Shown here in pieces: positions 16,993 to 24,536 of a stretch of 64,000 bases of DNA. Under the pieces are notes generated by a model, which saw nothing but the letters and a program-made list of their open reading frames with translations, was not told the origin of the DNA and did not search any database. How positions within the stretch are numbered: the first letter of the stretch is position 1; every line of letters starts with the position of its first letter. A program made the position numbers and the translations under genes. This stretch comes from Bacteroidaceae bacterium (GTDB taxonomy: Bacteria > Bacteroidota > Bacteroidia > Bacteroidales > Bacteroidaceae): the NCBI GenBank assembly GCA_017507105.1, contig JAFWBM010000004.1, positions 1 through 64,000 of the forward strand, given 5' to 3'.

Positions 16993-19641
16993 ATGAAGAG
17001 TATAGCAAAGCTTATTTCTTTTCTTTTATCTGCAGTTATTCTTGTCTCTTGTAATGCAGACGGGGGTTTTGATGGCAGCGAGGTTTTTGTTAAGGATTTC
17101 GAGACTCGCAGCAGACTGTTGGGAGATAAGGCTGTGTTGAAAATTTTTGAGAGCAGTCTTACTGTTCCTGAACGTGAGGCTATGCAGTTTATGTATGCAT
17201 ATATGCCTTTACCCGACATTGCAGACTATTCGGGTGAGTTTCATTTGATGAATGTCGATTATGCCCTAAAAGCGCGTGAAGAGATGCCTTGGGGAGCCAA
17301 GGTACCCGATAGAGAGTTTCTCCATTTTGTTCTTCCAGTTCGTGTGAACAACGAAAATCTTGATGAAAGTAGGAAAGTCTTTTATGAGGAACTTAAAGAT
17401 AGGGTAAAGGGACTCTCGATGTACGAAGCAGTGCTTGAGGTCAACCATTGGTGTCACGAGAAGGTTACATATACCCCCTCGGATATCCGTACCAGTTCGC
17501 CGCTTGCAACAGTACGTACTGCATATGGACGTTGTGGCGAGGAATCGACATTTACGGTGGCTGCTCTACGTTCTGTCGGAATACCGGCACGCCAGGTCTA
17601 TACTCCACGTTGGGCGCACACTGATAATAACCATGCATGGGTAGAGGCTTGGGTGGATGGTGAATGGCGTTTCTTGGGTGCTTGCGAACCTGAACCGGTG
17701 CTTGATCTTGGTTGGTTTAATGCCCCGGCATCACGTGGTATGTTGATGCACACCAATGCTTTCGGACGTTACAACGGCCCGGAGGAGGTGTTGAGTGTCA
17801 CACCTTGCTTCACTGAGATAAATGTAACATCCAACTATGCCCCTGTTGCAACAACTGAGATTAAAGTAGTCGACAATGAGGGCAATCCTGTTGAGGCTGC
17901 CGTTGAGTTCAAAATATACAATTATGCAGAGTTTAACACTGCTGCCGAGAAGATGTGTGACAAGAATGGCTGCACCTCTATTACTACAGGTCTTGGCGAT
18001 ATGGTTGTTTGGGCATCGAAGGATGGTAAGTTCGGATTTGCAAAGTTTACAGCAGGTAAAGACAAGGCTGTAAAGGTTGTTCTGGATAAGTCTGCCGGTT
18101 ACAAGGCATCGATTCAGATGGATATAGTTCCTCCTGTTGAAAGGAATACACTCCCCAAACTTACTCCTCAACAGATAGCTGCGAATAATATACGTTTTAT
18201 GCGTGAGGATTCTATACGCAATGCATATGTGGCAACTTTCCCCTCTGTCGAGGATGCTGCCGAGCTTGCCGAGTCATTGGGTGTTGCAGTCGATAGAATT
18301 GCTCCTTTGATTAAAGAGTCGCGCGGTAACTATGCTACAATAATATCATTCCTTAAGAGCGTTGGTAAGGATAATCACGAGAAGGCCCTCTGTCTGTTGG
18401 GCGCAATATCCGAAAAAGACCGTAGGGATATCTCCTTGGATGTTCTTAAGGACCATATGACCGCAACACCTGATAGCAAAATCTCCGAGGTATATGTGAA
18501 CTACGTACTCAATCCACGTGTAAGCAATGAAATGCTTACTCCATATAAGAGCTTCTTTGCAAGTGTCATATCTGATGAGGATAAGACTCTCTTTGTTGGT
18601 AAACCCGACTTGTGGGTAGAGTGGTGTCGCGAGAATATAAAAGTGGATGCAGAGTGGAATCCTCTCTATCTATGTATGTCGCCAAAAGGTGTATGGGAGA
18701 TGCGTATTGCCGACTCACACTCACGTGATATATTCTTTGTGGCAGGTGCACGCAGCATGGGTATTCCGGCACGTATAGATGAGGTTACAGGAAAGACACA
18801 ATACCTATCGGGTAATATCCCGAGCAGTGGCCAATATGCGTGGATTGATGCACTCTTTACCGAGGATAATAGTGCCTCACAGTCATCAAAAGGTAAACTA
18901 TACCTCACATATGCACCTACCAAGTATATTGATGATCCACGCTACTATACCCACTACTCTATATCCAAAATTGAAGATGGCAGGCTTGTTTTCCAAAATT
19001 ATCCCTTTAATGAGGGATGGAATTCACTTTTTAAGGATGGACAAAGAATGGATGTAGGTGATTATATGCTTATGAGTGGTACACGTATGGCTAATGGCAG
19101 CGTGCTTGCCAATATCGACTTCTTGCAGGTTAAGGAAAACGAGAACAGATGGGTACCTTTGGTAATGCGCGAAAGCGAGAGCGAACTCTCTGTTATAGGA
19201 GAGTTCAATAGTGAAAATATCTTCTACGATTTGACAGAGAAAAGAGAACGTTCAATTCTTTCTGCTACAGGGCGAGGATATTATATAATTGCATTAATTG
19301 ACCCTCTAAATGAACCTACAAACCACTTCCTGCGCGATGTGACACCCTATATTAAGGATTTTGAGCAGTGGGGACAGAAAATGGTACTGCTTTTTAATGA
19401 TGAGGCTGCAGCAGCACGTTTCAAGGCCGATGACTTTGTTCTTCCATCGACAGTGGTAATGGGAACAGATGTTAATGGTAAGATTACAAGTGAGATTCTT
19501 GCCAATATGAAACTTACTGCTCCCAACCTTCCTGTTATATTGGTGGCCGATACTTTCAACCGTGTGGTATTTATGTCGCAGGGATATTCTATTGGTCTTG
19601 GTGAACAACTTATAAAGGTTGTAAAACAGTTGAGTGAATAA
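16993..19641 (+). CDS. Transglutaminase-like lipoprotein with C-terminal thioredoxin-like region
   Basis: The 882-residue product has a lipoprotein signal (LLSAVILVSC, Cys at 17). Residues about 170-225 are a transglutaminase-like core with the catalytic Cys in GRCGEES and His in NNHAWVEAW, followed by GACEPEP where the third catalytic residue usually lies. A second, weaker region of the same style occurs near residue 575 (FFVAGARSMGIPARI). The C-terminal 130 residues (YYIIALIDPLNEP to VVFMSQGYSIGLGEQL) look like a thioredoxin-fold domain without a CxxC. Family members in Bacteroidales are predicted envelope peptidases or protein-modifying enzymes. The substrate is unknown. It ends at a strong terminator shared with cutC. 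Confidence 0.85.
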   Translation: MKSIAKLISFLLSAVILVSCNADGGFDGSEVFVKDFETRSRLLGDKAVLKIFESSLTVPEREAMQFMYAYMPLPDIADYSGEFHLMNVDYALKAREEMPWGAKVPDREFLHFVLPVRVNNENLDESRKVFYEELKDRVKGLSMYEAVLEVNHWCHEKVTYTPSDIRTSSPLATVRTAYGRCGEESTFTVAALRSVGIPARQVYTPRWAHTDNNHAWVEAWVDGEWRFLGACEPEPVLDLGWFNAPASRGMLMHTNAFGRYNGPEEVLSVTPCFTEINVTSNYAPVATTEIKVVDNEGNPVEAAVEFKIYNYAEFNTAAEKMCDKNGCTSITTGLGDMVVWASKDGKFGFAKFTAGKDKAVKVVLDKSAGYKASIQMDIVPPVERNTLPKLTPQQIAANNIRFMREDSIRNAYVATFPSVEDAAELAESLGVAVDRIAPLIKESRGNYATIISFLKSVGKDNHEKALCLLGAISEKDRRDISLDVLKDHMTATPDSKISEVYVNYVLNPRVSNEMLTPYKSFFASVISDEDKTLFVGKPDLWVEWCRENIKVDAEWNPLYLCMSPKGVWEMRIADSHSRDIFFVAGARSMGIPARIDEVTGKTQYLSGNIPSSGQYAWIDALFTEDNSASQSSKGKLYLTYAPTKYIDDPRYYTHYSISKIEDGRLVFQNYPFNEGWNSLFKDGQRMDVGDYMLMSGTRMANGSVLANIDFLQVKENENRWVPLVMRESESELSVIGEFNSENIFYDLTEKRERSILSATGRGYYIIALIDPLNEPTNHFLRDVTPYIKDFEQWGQKMVLLFNDEAAAARFKADDFVLPSTVVMGTDVNGKITSEILANMKLTAPNLPVILVADTFNRVVFMSQGYSIGLGEQLIKVVKQLSE

Positions 19642-19659
19642 GAATCCTGTAAAATAATG

Positions 19660-19701
19660 TAATAACCCCAAAAGTTAGATAAAAAACTTTTGGGGTTATT
19701 A
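19660..19701. terminator. Bidirectional terminator between the transglutaminase-like gene and cutC
   Basis: A perfect 17-bp stem (19660-19676 with 19685-19701, core AACCCCAAAAGTT) with an 8-base loop, between convergent genes and with A/T tracts on both arms. Confidence 0.8.
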
Positions 19702-19725
19702 CTATGATAATGATTTTACTCCTGC

Positions 19726-20472
19726 TTAGATCTTCTTATTTATGGATTTGACGATTGCCGAAACCTCATCTTTGTCGGTCTCCTTGCGTGCATATTCGTC
19801 ACTGTCGGAGTTACCCATGCTCACTCCGCTATGGCGGAAAATCATGCCACTGCCGACGCTCTTGCGTGCTGATGCATGAATCTCATTGCAGTGGCAGCTG
19901 TCCAGTATATTGCATGCGTTGCCTGAGTTTACACCGCATCCGGGCATTATTATTATTCGCCCATCGGCAGCCTTTACAAGTTCGCTCAGCATTGGTATGC
20001 CCTTTTCGGCAGTTGCAGCCTGTCCCGATGTGAGTATTCTGTGGCATCCTAACGCAATGATATCCTCGAGTGCCTTCATGGGGTTGTTGCACATGTCGAA
20101 TGCGCGGTGGAATGTTATGCTCATGCCTTGTGCTTTCTCTATAAGACGACGGCAGGTGGCGATGTCAATATCGCCGTCGGCGGTAAGTGCGCCTATTACA
20201 ACTCCGTCGGCACCACATTCGCGTGCGGCTGTAATATCCTGTTCCATACAACGTATCTCATCCTCGTCGTAAAGGAAGTCTCCTCCGCGTGGGCGTATGA
20301 GTACATGCATCTTTATGCCTTCTATTTTTCGTACTTGCTGCATAAGGCCAAGTGACGGGGTTATTCCGCCCACTTCAAGAGCTGCACACAACTCGACACG
20401 ATATGCCCCACCGTCACGAGCGGCTTTAGCACTCTCGACGCTACCTATGCATACTTCAAGAGTTCTCGACAT
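19726..20472 (-). CDS. cutC: CutC family protein
   Basis: The 248-residue product is a TIM barrel of the CutC family: LEVCIGSVESAKAARDGGA at the start, RVELCAALEVGGITPS, LIRPRGGDFLY, ADGVVIGALTADGDID, and ITFHRAFDMC are family hallmarks. CutC was named for copper homeostasis in E. coli, though that role is disputed. The gene follows the fucosidase by 4 bp, so they share a transcript. No other copper gene is nearby, so the context favours a metabolic rather than a copper function. An acidic and charged tail (residues 215-248) is loosely conserved. Confidence 0.92.
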   Translation of the reverse strand: MSRTLEVCIGSVESAKAARDGGAYRVELCAALEVGGITPSLGLMQQVRKIEGIKMHVLIRPRGGDFLYDEDEIRCMEQDITAARECGADGVVIGALTADGDIDIATCRRLIEKAQGMSITFHRAFDMCNNPMKALEDIIALGCHRILTSGQAATAEKGIPMLSELVKAADGRIIIMPGCGVNSGNACNILDSCHCNEIHASARKSVGSGMIFRHSGVSMGNSDSDEYARKETDKDEVSAIVKSINKKI

Positions 20473-20476
20473 AATC

Positions 20477-21796
20477 CTATTTTGTAATTAGTTCTACTAT
20501 ATAATCGGTTCCCTGCGGTACTTCGTTGAGGATAAGTTTTATGCCCTCTTTTGTCTTTTTGGTCTTGACTGCCTTTTTGTCGCTAAATGTAAAGGCCTTT
20601 TTTACCTTGCATGTGAGTGGTAAGGTCAGCTCTTTCTCTTTAAGGTCGAATATGTGTACGAAAAGTCGGTTGCCCTTGCGTGTGGTAACACCCCACTCCT
20701 GTGCAGGAATGTCGCCTGCAGTGGTTCCGTATACAGTCTCACCGTTATCCTTGAGCCAGACACCAATATCCTTCATGCGTTCTATTGCGGTAGCCGGTAT
20801 CTGGCCATTTGGCTGAGGACCTACGTTAAGAAGAAGATTGGCACCTTTGCCCGATGTTGTAACCAGAAGTCTTATGAGTGTTTCGGTGCTCTTATAGTTC
20901 TGGTCTATGAGTTTGTAACCCCACATGCCATTCATTGTCTGGCAAGTTTCAAGCGGCAGACGGCTAACCTCCTGCCCCGAAAGACCGGCTTTGTTCTCGC
21001 CAGGTACATCGCGCTCGAAAATCTGTATATCTTCTCCGGGGTGCGGTGTTTCATGATGGTTGTTGCCGATGAGACATGCCGGTTGCAGACGGTGTATCAT
21101 TGCATATTGTTCGTCAAGTTGCCAGTTAAAGGGTACGGTGTCCTGGTCGCGATCCCATTTGCCATCGAACCATATAGCGCCTATCTTGCCATAGTTGGTT
21201 AGCAGCTCGGTCAGCTGTTTGTTCATGAAGTCATAGTATGCCGACCAGTTCTCATTTGTCTTTACGCGTCCAATGACTTTTCTGCCTGTACGTCCCAAAG
21301 GATATTCATCGCGCGCCCAGTCAATGTGTGAATAGTAGAGGTGAAGTCTTATATCCTGTTTCTCGCACTCCTCGGCTAACTCTTTCAATACATCACGTTT
21401 GAAAGGTGTGGCATCTACAATATTATAATCGCTCTGCTTGGTGTGCCACATCGAGAAACTGTCGTGGTGACGTGTCGTGAAACATATATACTTGGCTCCA
21501 GATGCTTTTATTGCAGAGACCCACTCCTTTGCATCGAAACGATGTGGATAAAAGGCATCGGCAGCCTTTGCATACTCATTCTTGTCGATAGGGTAGTTCT
21601 GTAGATACCACTCTCCTTGTGCGAACATACTGTAAATACCCCAATGGATGAAAATACCGAATTTACTGTCCGAGAACTCTTGACGTGACTGCAGATTCTC
21701 GGGGGTAGGGGTGTATTCCTGTGCATTTGTTATCGCTGGTGTCAGTATGACAAGCGATACTGCAATTGCTTGTAGTGCTTTTTTAAATTGCTTCAT
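20477..21796 (-). CDS. Alpha-L-fucosidase, glycoside hydrolase family 29
   Basis: The 439-residue product has a signal peptide (to ITNAQEYTP) and the GH29 signature: SKFGIFIHWGIYSMFAQGEW near the start, CFTTRHHDSFSMW, YYSHIDWARDEYP, and GAIWFDGKWD with the catalytic nucleophile Asp. A beta-sandwich C-terminal part is present. It removes terminal fucose from glycans, in the periplasm or at the surface. The short length and missing lectin modules fit simple GH29 enzymes. It is first in a two-gene unit with cutC and has a well-formed promoter at 21823-21854. Linkage preference cannot be read. Confidence 0.95.
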   Translation of the reverse strand: MKQFKKALQAIAVSLVILTPAITNAQEYTPTPENLQSRQEFSDSKFGIFIHWGIYSMFAQGEWYLQNYPIDKNEYAKAADAFYPHRFDAKEWVSAIKASGAKYICFTTRHHDSFSMWHTKQSDYNIVDATPFKRDVLKELAEECEKQDIRLHLYYSHIDWARDEYPLGRTGRKVIGRVKTNENWSAYYDFMNKQLTELLTNYGKIGAIWFDGKWDRDQDTVPFNWQLDEQYAMIHRLQPACLIGNNHHETPHPGEDIQIFERDVPGENKAGLSGQEVSRLPLETCQTMNGMWGYKLIDQNYKSTETLIRLLVTTSGKGANLLLNVGPQPNGQIPATAIERMKDIGVWLKDNGETVYGTTAGDIPAQEWGVTTRKGNRLFVHIFDLKEKELTLPLTCKVKKAFTFSDKKAVKTKKTKEGIKLILNEVPQGTDYIVELITK

Positions 21797-21822
21797 GTTG
21801 TTCTTTTGTTTTAGTAATAGTA

Positions 21823-21854
21823 CAAAATTAAACTCTGAATGTGAACTTTACAAA
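21823..21854 (-). promoter_or_regulatory. Promoter of fucosidase-cutC
   Basis: Minus strand TTTG (21851-21854), 20 bp spacer, TAATTTTG (21823-21830): a complete match to the Bacteroidetes consensus. Predicted start near 21816, leader about 20 nt. Confidence 0.8.
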
Positions 21855-21859
21855 TTTTT

Positions 21860-21890
21860 TTTGTGTTTTGACTATATGGAATTAACTTTG
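21860..21890 (+). promoter_or_regulatory. Promoter of the DUF4491 gene
   Basis: TTTG (21860-21863), 19 bp spacer, TAACTTTG (21883-21890): a complete consensus match. Its -33 element lies 5 bp from that of the divergent fucosidase promoter. Confidence 0.8.
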
Positions 21891-21923
21891 CAGCCTGTAT
21901 CTGGAAAGTGATTGAAGAAAAGT

Positions 21924-22214
21924 ATGGACTTTAATTTTATGGGAATATTAATAGGGGTATCTACATTCCTCATTATTGGTCTTTTTCATCCCCTTGTAAT
22001 AAAGGCCGAGTATTATATAGGTGTAAAGAGCTGGTGGCTATTTCTTCTTTTAGGAGTTATATCGGCTTTACTCTCATTGTTTATAAGTAATCTGTTTTTG
22101 TCTATATTGTTCGGAGTGGTTGCCTTCTCTTCGTTCTGGAGCATAGGCGAGGTTTTTGAGCAACGTAAAAGGGTACAGAAAGGGTGGTTCCCCAAGAATC
22201 CTAATAGAAAATAA
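21924..22214 (+). CDS. DUF4491 small membrane protein
   Basis: The 96-residue product has three hydrophobic segments (GILIGVSTFLIIGLFHPLVI, WWLFLLLGVISALLSLFI, LFLSILFGVVAFSSFWSIGE) and ends in a basic tail (VQKGWFPKNPNRK). The IGLFHP and KGWFP motifs fit the DUF4491 family, common in gut Bacteroidales and of unknown function. A longer frame starts with TTG at 21912; the ATG at 21924 is preferred and lies about 27 nt after the predicted transcript start. Single-gene transcript. Confidence 0.85.
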   Translation: MDFNFMGILIGVSTFLIIGLFHPLVIKAEYYIGVKSWWLFLLLGVISALLSLFISNLFLSILFGVVAFSSFWSIGEVFEQRKRVQKGWFPKNPNRK

Positions 22215-22230
22215 TATTTCCGAGTCGGTA

Positions 22231-22274
22231 TAAAATAAGCCTCAGAGTTTAATTAAACTCTGAGGCTTATTTTA
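22231..22274. terminator. Bidirectional terminator between DUF4491 and the OPT transporter
   Basis: A perfect 20-bp stem (22231-22250 with 22255-22274, core AAGCCTCAGAGTTT) with a 4-base loop and T-rich foot on either strand, between convergent genes. Confidence 0.9.
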
Positions 22275-22283
22275 TTTATTCTA

Positions 22284-24272
22284 TCAATGTTTAGTGCTCA
22301 AACTTGCCTTAACAAGGTAGATGATAAGTAAAGCATATACGGCAAGTGAAAGCACCTCGCTCCACGAATTTTGGAGCCACGCCTCGTTCACAAGTTCAAT
22401 TCCGCCAAAGCGCATAGCAGCGCTTACAACGCCCATAAGTGCACCACCGGCAATAAATCCCGATGCAAGCAATGTGCCTTTCTCGCCACGCTCTGCATTA
22501 AGTTTTGCATCGGTACTGCGCGATGTAACATACCAATTAACTGCACCACCAACCAACAGTGGCAGGTTAAGTTCAAGGGGAATAAACATACCAAGAGCAA
22601 AGGCAAGTGCGGGAACCTTAAAGTAGGTAAGCACAAGGGCAAGCGCTGCACCTATGCCATATAGCAACCAGGGTGCACCCACTCCGTTCATCAATGGGTC
22701 GATAACAGCTGCCATTGCATTTGCCTGGGGAGCTGCCAGAGCGCCACTCGTAAAACCGTAAGTCTTATTCAGTATCATTATTACTCCGCCTACAGTGGCT
22801 GCCGACACAAGAGTACCCAGGAATTTCCATGTTTGCTGTTTGGCGGGGGTGCTGCCAAGCCAATAACCAATCTTCAGGTCTGTGATAAATCCTCCTGCCA
22901 TTGAGAGTGCTGTGCATACAACACCGCCCATAACAAGTGCAGCCACCATTCCTGTTGCACCTTTAAGACCAACAGCTACCATTATGACCGATGCAAGAAT
23001 AAGTGTCATAAGTGTCATTCCCGATACGGGGTTGGTACCAACAATGGCAATAGCATTTGCTGCCACAGTGGTAAAGAGGAACGATATTACTGCAACCAAT
23101 AGTATGGCAACCACAGTGTGCAGAATGTTACCTTGCATAACATCGAGATAGAAGAACAGTGTAACAAGCAATAGGGTGAATACCGAACCAAAAAGAATAA
23201 TTTTCATCGAAAGGTCCTTTTGTGTACGTTTCACCTGTACATCATCTTTCTTGCCGCCAATCTCGCGTGCTGCAAGACCTACAGCGCTTTTTATTATTCC
23301 CCACGAGTTGAATATACCTATGATACCTGCCATTGCAATACCACCGATACCAATACTCTTTGCATACTCCTTGAAAATTGTCTCGGGCGACATACTGCCT
23401 ACTGTCTCGCTGATTGATGGATTCCATGCATTCAGTACCATGTCACCGAAAAGCAGGTTCATTCCGGGGATTATTAGCAACCATACAGCCAAGGATCCAG
23501 CACATATTATAGCTGCATATTTCAGTCCCACGATATATCCCAATCCAAGTACTGCAGCACCGGTATTTATTTTCAGAACAATTTTTGCTTTGTCGGCAAG
23601 AGTCTCTCCCCATGCGCATACACGAGTGGTGAAGTTCTCGTTCCACCATCCGAATGTTGCTACGATGAAGTCATACAAACCACCTATAAATCCTGCAACG
23701 AGCAGTGGTTTTGCCTGCGAACCACCTTTTTCACCCGAAATCAGCACTTGTGTACTTGCAGTGGCTTCGGGGAAAGGATATTCACCGTGCTTATCGCTCA
23801 CGAAGTATTTACGGAATGGTATAAGGAATAGAATTCCCAGCACGCCACCCAACAACGAACTGATAAACATCTGCATAAATGTGACTGTCATGTCGGGATA
23901 TTTGCTCTGTAATATGTATAGCGCAGGAAGGGTAAAGATTGCACCGGCAACAATAACTCCCGAACAGGCACCTATTGACTGGATTATCACATTCTCGCCT
24001 AATGCTCCTTTGCGTTTTGCAGCGCTTGATACTCCGACTGCAATTATAGCGATTGGGATGGCAGCCTCGAATACCTGTCCCACTTTCAATCCCAAATAGG
24101 CTGATGCTGCTGAGAATAATACAGCCATAGCTATTCCCCATGTGACCGACCATAGGTTTACTTCTGGATATTCTTTGTCAGGTGACATCAAAGGATGATA
24201 CTTCTCACCCTCTTTCAATGGACGGAATGCGTTTTCAGGTAATCCCGCCTCTCTCTCTTTCTCGTTTTTCAT
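22284..24272 (-). CDS. OPT family oligopeptide transporter
   Basis: The 662-residue product is an integral membrane protein with about fifteen hydrophobic segments and OPT-family motifs: TWGIAMAVLFSAASAYLGLK near the start, EAAIPIAIIAVG, and TNPVSGMTLMTLI mid-protein. OPT carriers import oligopeptides or metal chelates by proton coupling. A longer frame begins at ATG 24314, but that ATG overlaps the -7 promoter element TATCTTTG (24302-24309), so translation should begin at ATG 24272 (MKNEKEREAGLPENAF), about 23 nt after the predicted transcript start. The promoter lies in the first unit of an 84-bp tandem repeat. Confidence 0.9.
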   Translation of the reverse strand: MKNEKEREAGLPENAFRPLKEGEKYHPLMSPDKEYPEVNLWSVTWGIAMAVLFSAASAYLGLKVGQVFEAAIPIAIIAVGVSSAAKRKGALGENVIIQSIGACSGVIVAGAIFTLPALYILQSKYPDMTVTFMQMFISSLLGGVLGILFLIPFRKYFVSDKHGEYPFPEATASTQVLISGEKGGSQAKPLLVAGFIGGLYDFIVATFGWWNENFTTRVCAWGETLADKAKIVLKINTGAAVLGLGYIVGLKYAAIICAGSLAVWLLIIPGMNLLFGDMVLNAWNPSISETVGSMSPETIFKEYAKSIGIGGIAMAGIIGIFNSWGIIKSAVGLAAREIGGKKDDVQVKRTQKDLSMKIILFGSVFTLLLVTLFFYLDVMQGNILHTVVAILLVAVISFLFTTVAANAIAIVGTNPVSGMTLMTLILASVIMVAVGLKGATGMVAALVMGGVVCTALSMAGGFITDLKIGYWLGSTPAKQQTWKFLGTLVSAATVGGVIMILNKTYGFTSGALAAPQANAMAAVIDPLMNGVGAPWLLYGIGAALALVLTYFKVPALAFALGMFIPLELNLPLLVGGAVNWYVTSRSTDAKLNAERGEKGTLLASGFIAGGALMGVVSAAMRFGGIELVNEAWLQNSWSEVLSLAVYALLIIYLVKASLSTKH

Positions 24273-24301
24273 TTGTGTCAGATTCTTTTTGTTTTCCAAT
24301 G

Positions 24302-24334
24302 CAAAGATAGCCACAAACGAGCAAGAAAAATAAA
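24302..24334 (-). promoter_or_regulatory. Promoter of the OPT transporter
   Basis: Minus strand TTTA (24331-24334), 21 bp spacer, TATCTTTG (24302-24309). One mismatch in the -33 box. It decides the OPT start codon. Further copies of the same -7 box occur at 24386-24393 and 24470-24477. Confidence 0.65.
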
Positions 24335-24511
24335 GCTTGCTTTAATTTTTTTACAGCGAGTGCAGTATATGTTCGGGGTTTACCTCAAAGATAGCCACAA
24401 ACGAGCAAGAAAAATAAAGCTTGCTTTAATTTTTTTACAGCGAGTGCAGTATATGTTCGGGGTTTACCTCAAAGATAGCTACAAACGAGCAAGAAAAATA
24501 TAGCTTGCTTA
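24302..24511. repeat. 84-bp tandem repeat, 2.5 copies, upstream of the OPT gene
   Basis: Units start at 24302, 24386 and 24470 (the last partial), with CAAAGATAG(C) recurring at each start. The first two units are identical as far as I can compare; the third has point changes (GCTACAAACG, ATATAGC). Each carries a minus-strand TATCTTTG. A small inverted repeat TAAAGC-TT-GCTTTA lies inside each full unit. No gene in this 264-bp gap. Confidence 0.92.
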
Positions 24512-24536
24512 TAGATTCAGCTTCTATACAAGTATG

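Noticed and set aside
23176-24099. 307-residue plus-strand frame
   Set aside because: Antisense to the OPT transporter, low-complexity composition, no promoter or homologous motif.
24302-24314. OPT start at ATG 24314
   Set aside because: This ATG overlaps the -7 promoter element, so it would not be in the mRNA.
24273-24503. Plus-strand frame with 28-residue repeats (DSHKRARKIKLALIFLQRVQ)
   Set aside because: It only reflects the 84-bp noncoding tandem repeat (84 = 3 x 28) and lacks a start signal; the other strand carries the OPT promoter.
24302-24511. CRISPR-like array
   Set aside because: Whole 84-bp units repeat with no variable spacers and no cas genes.
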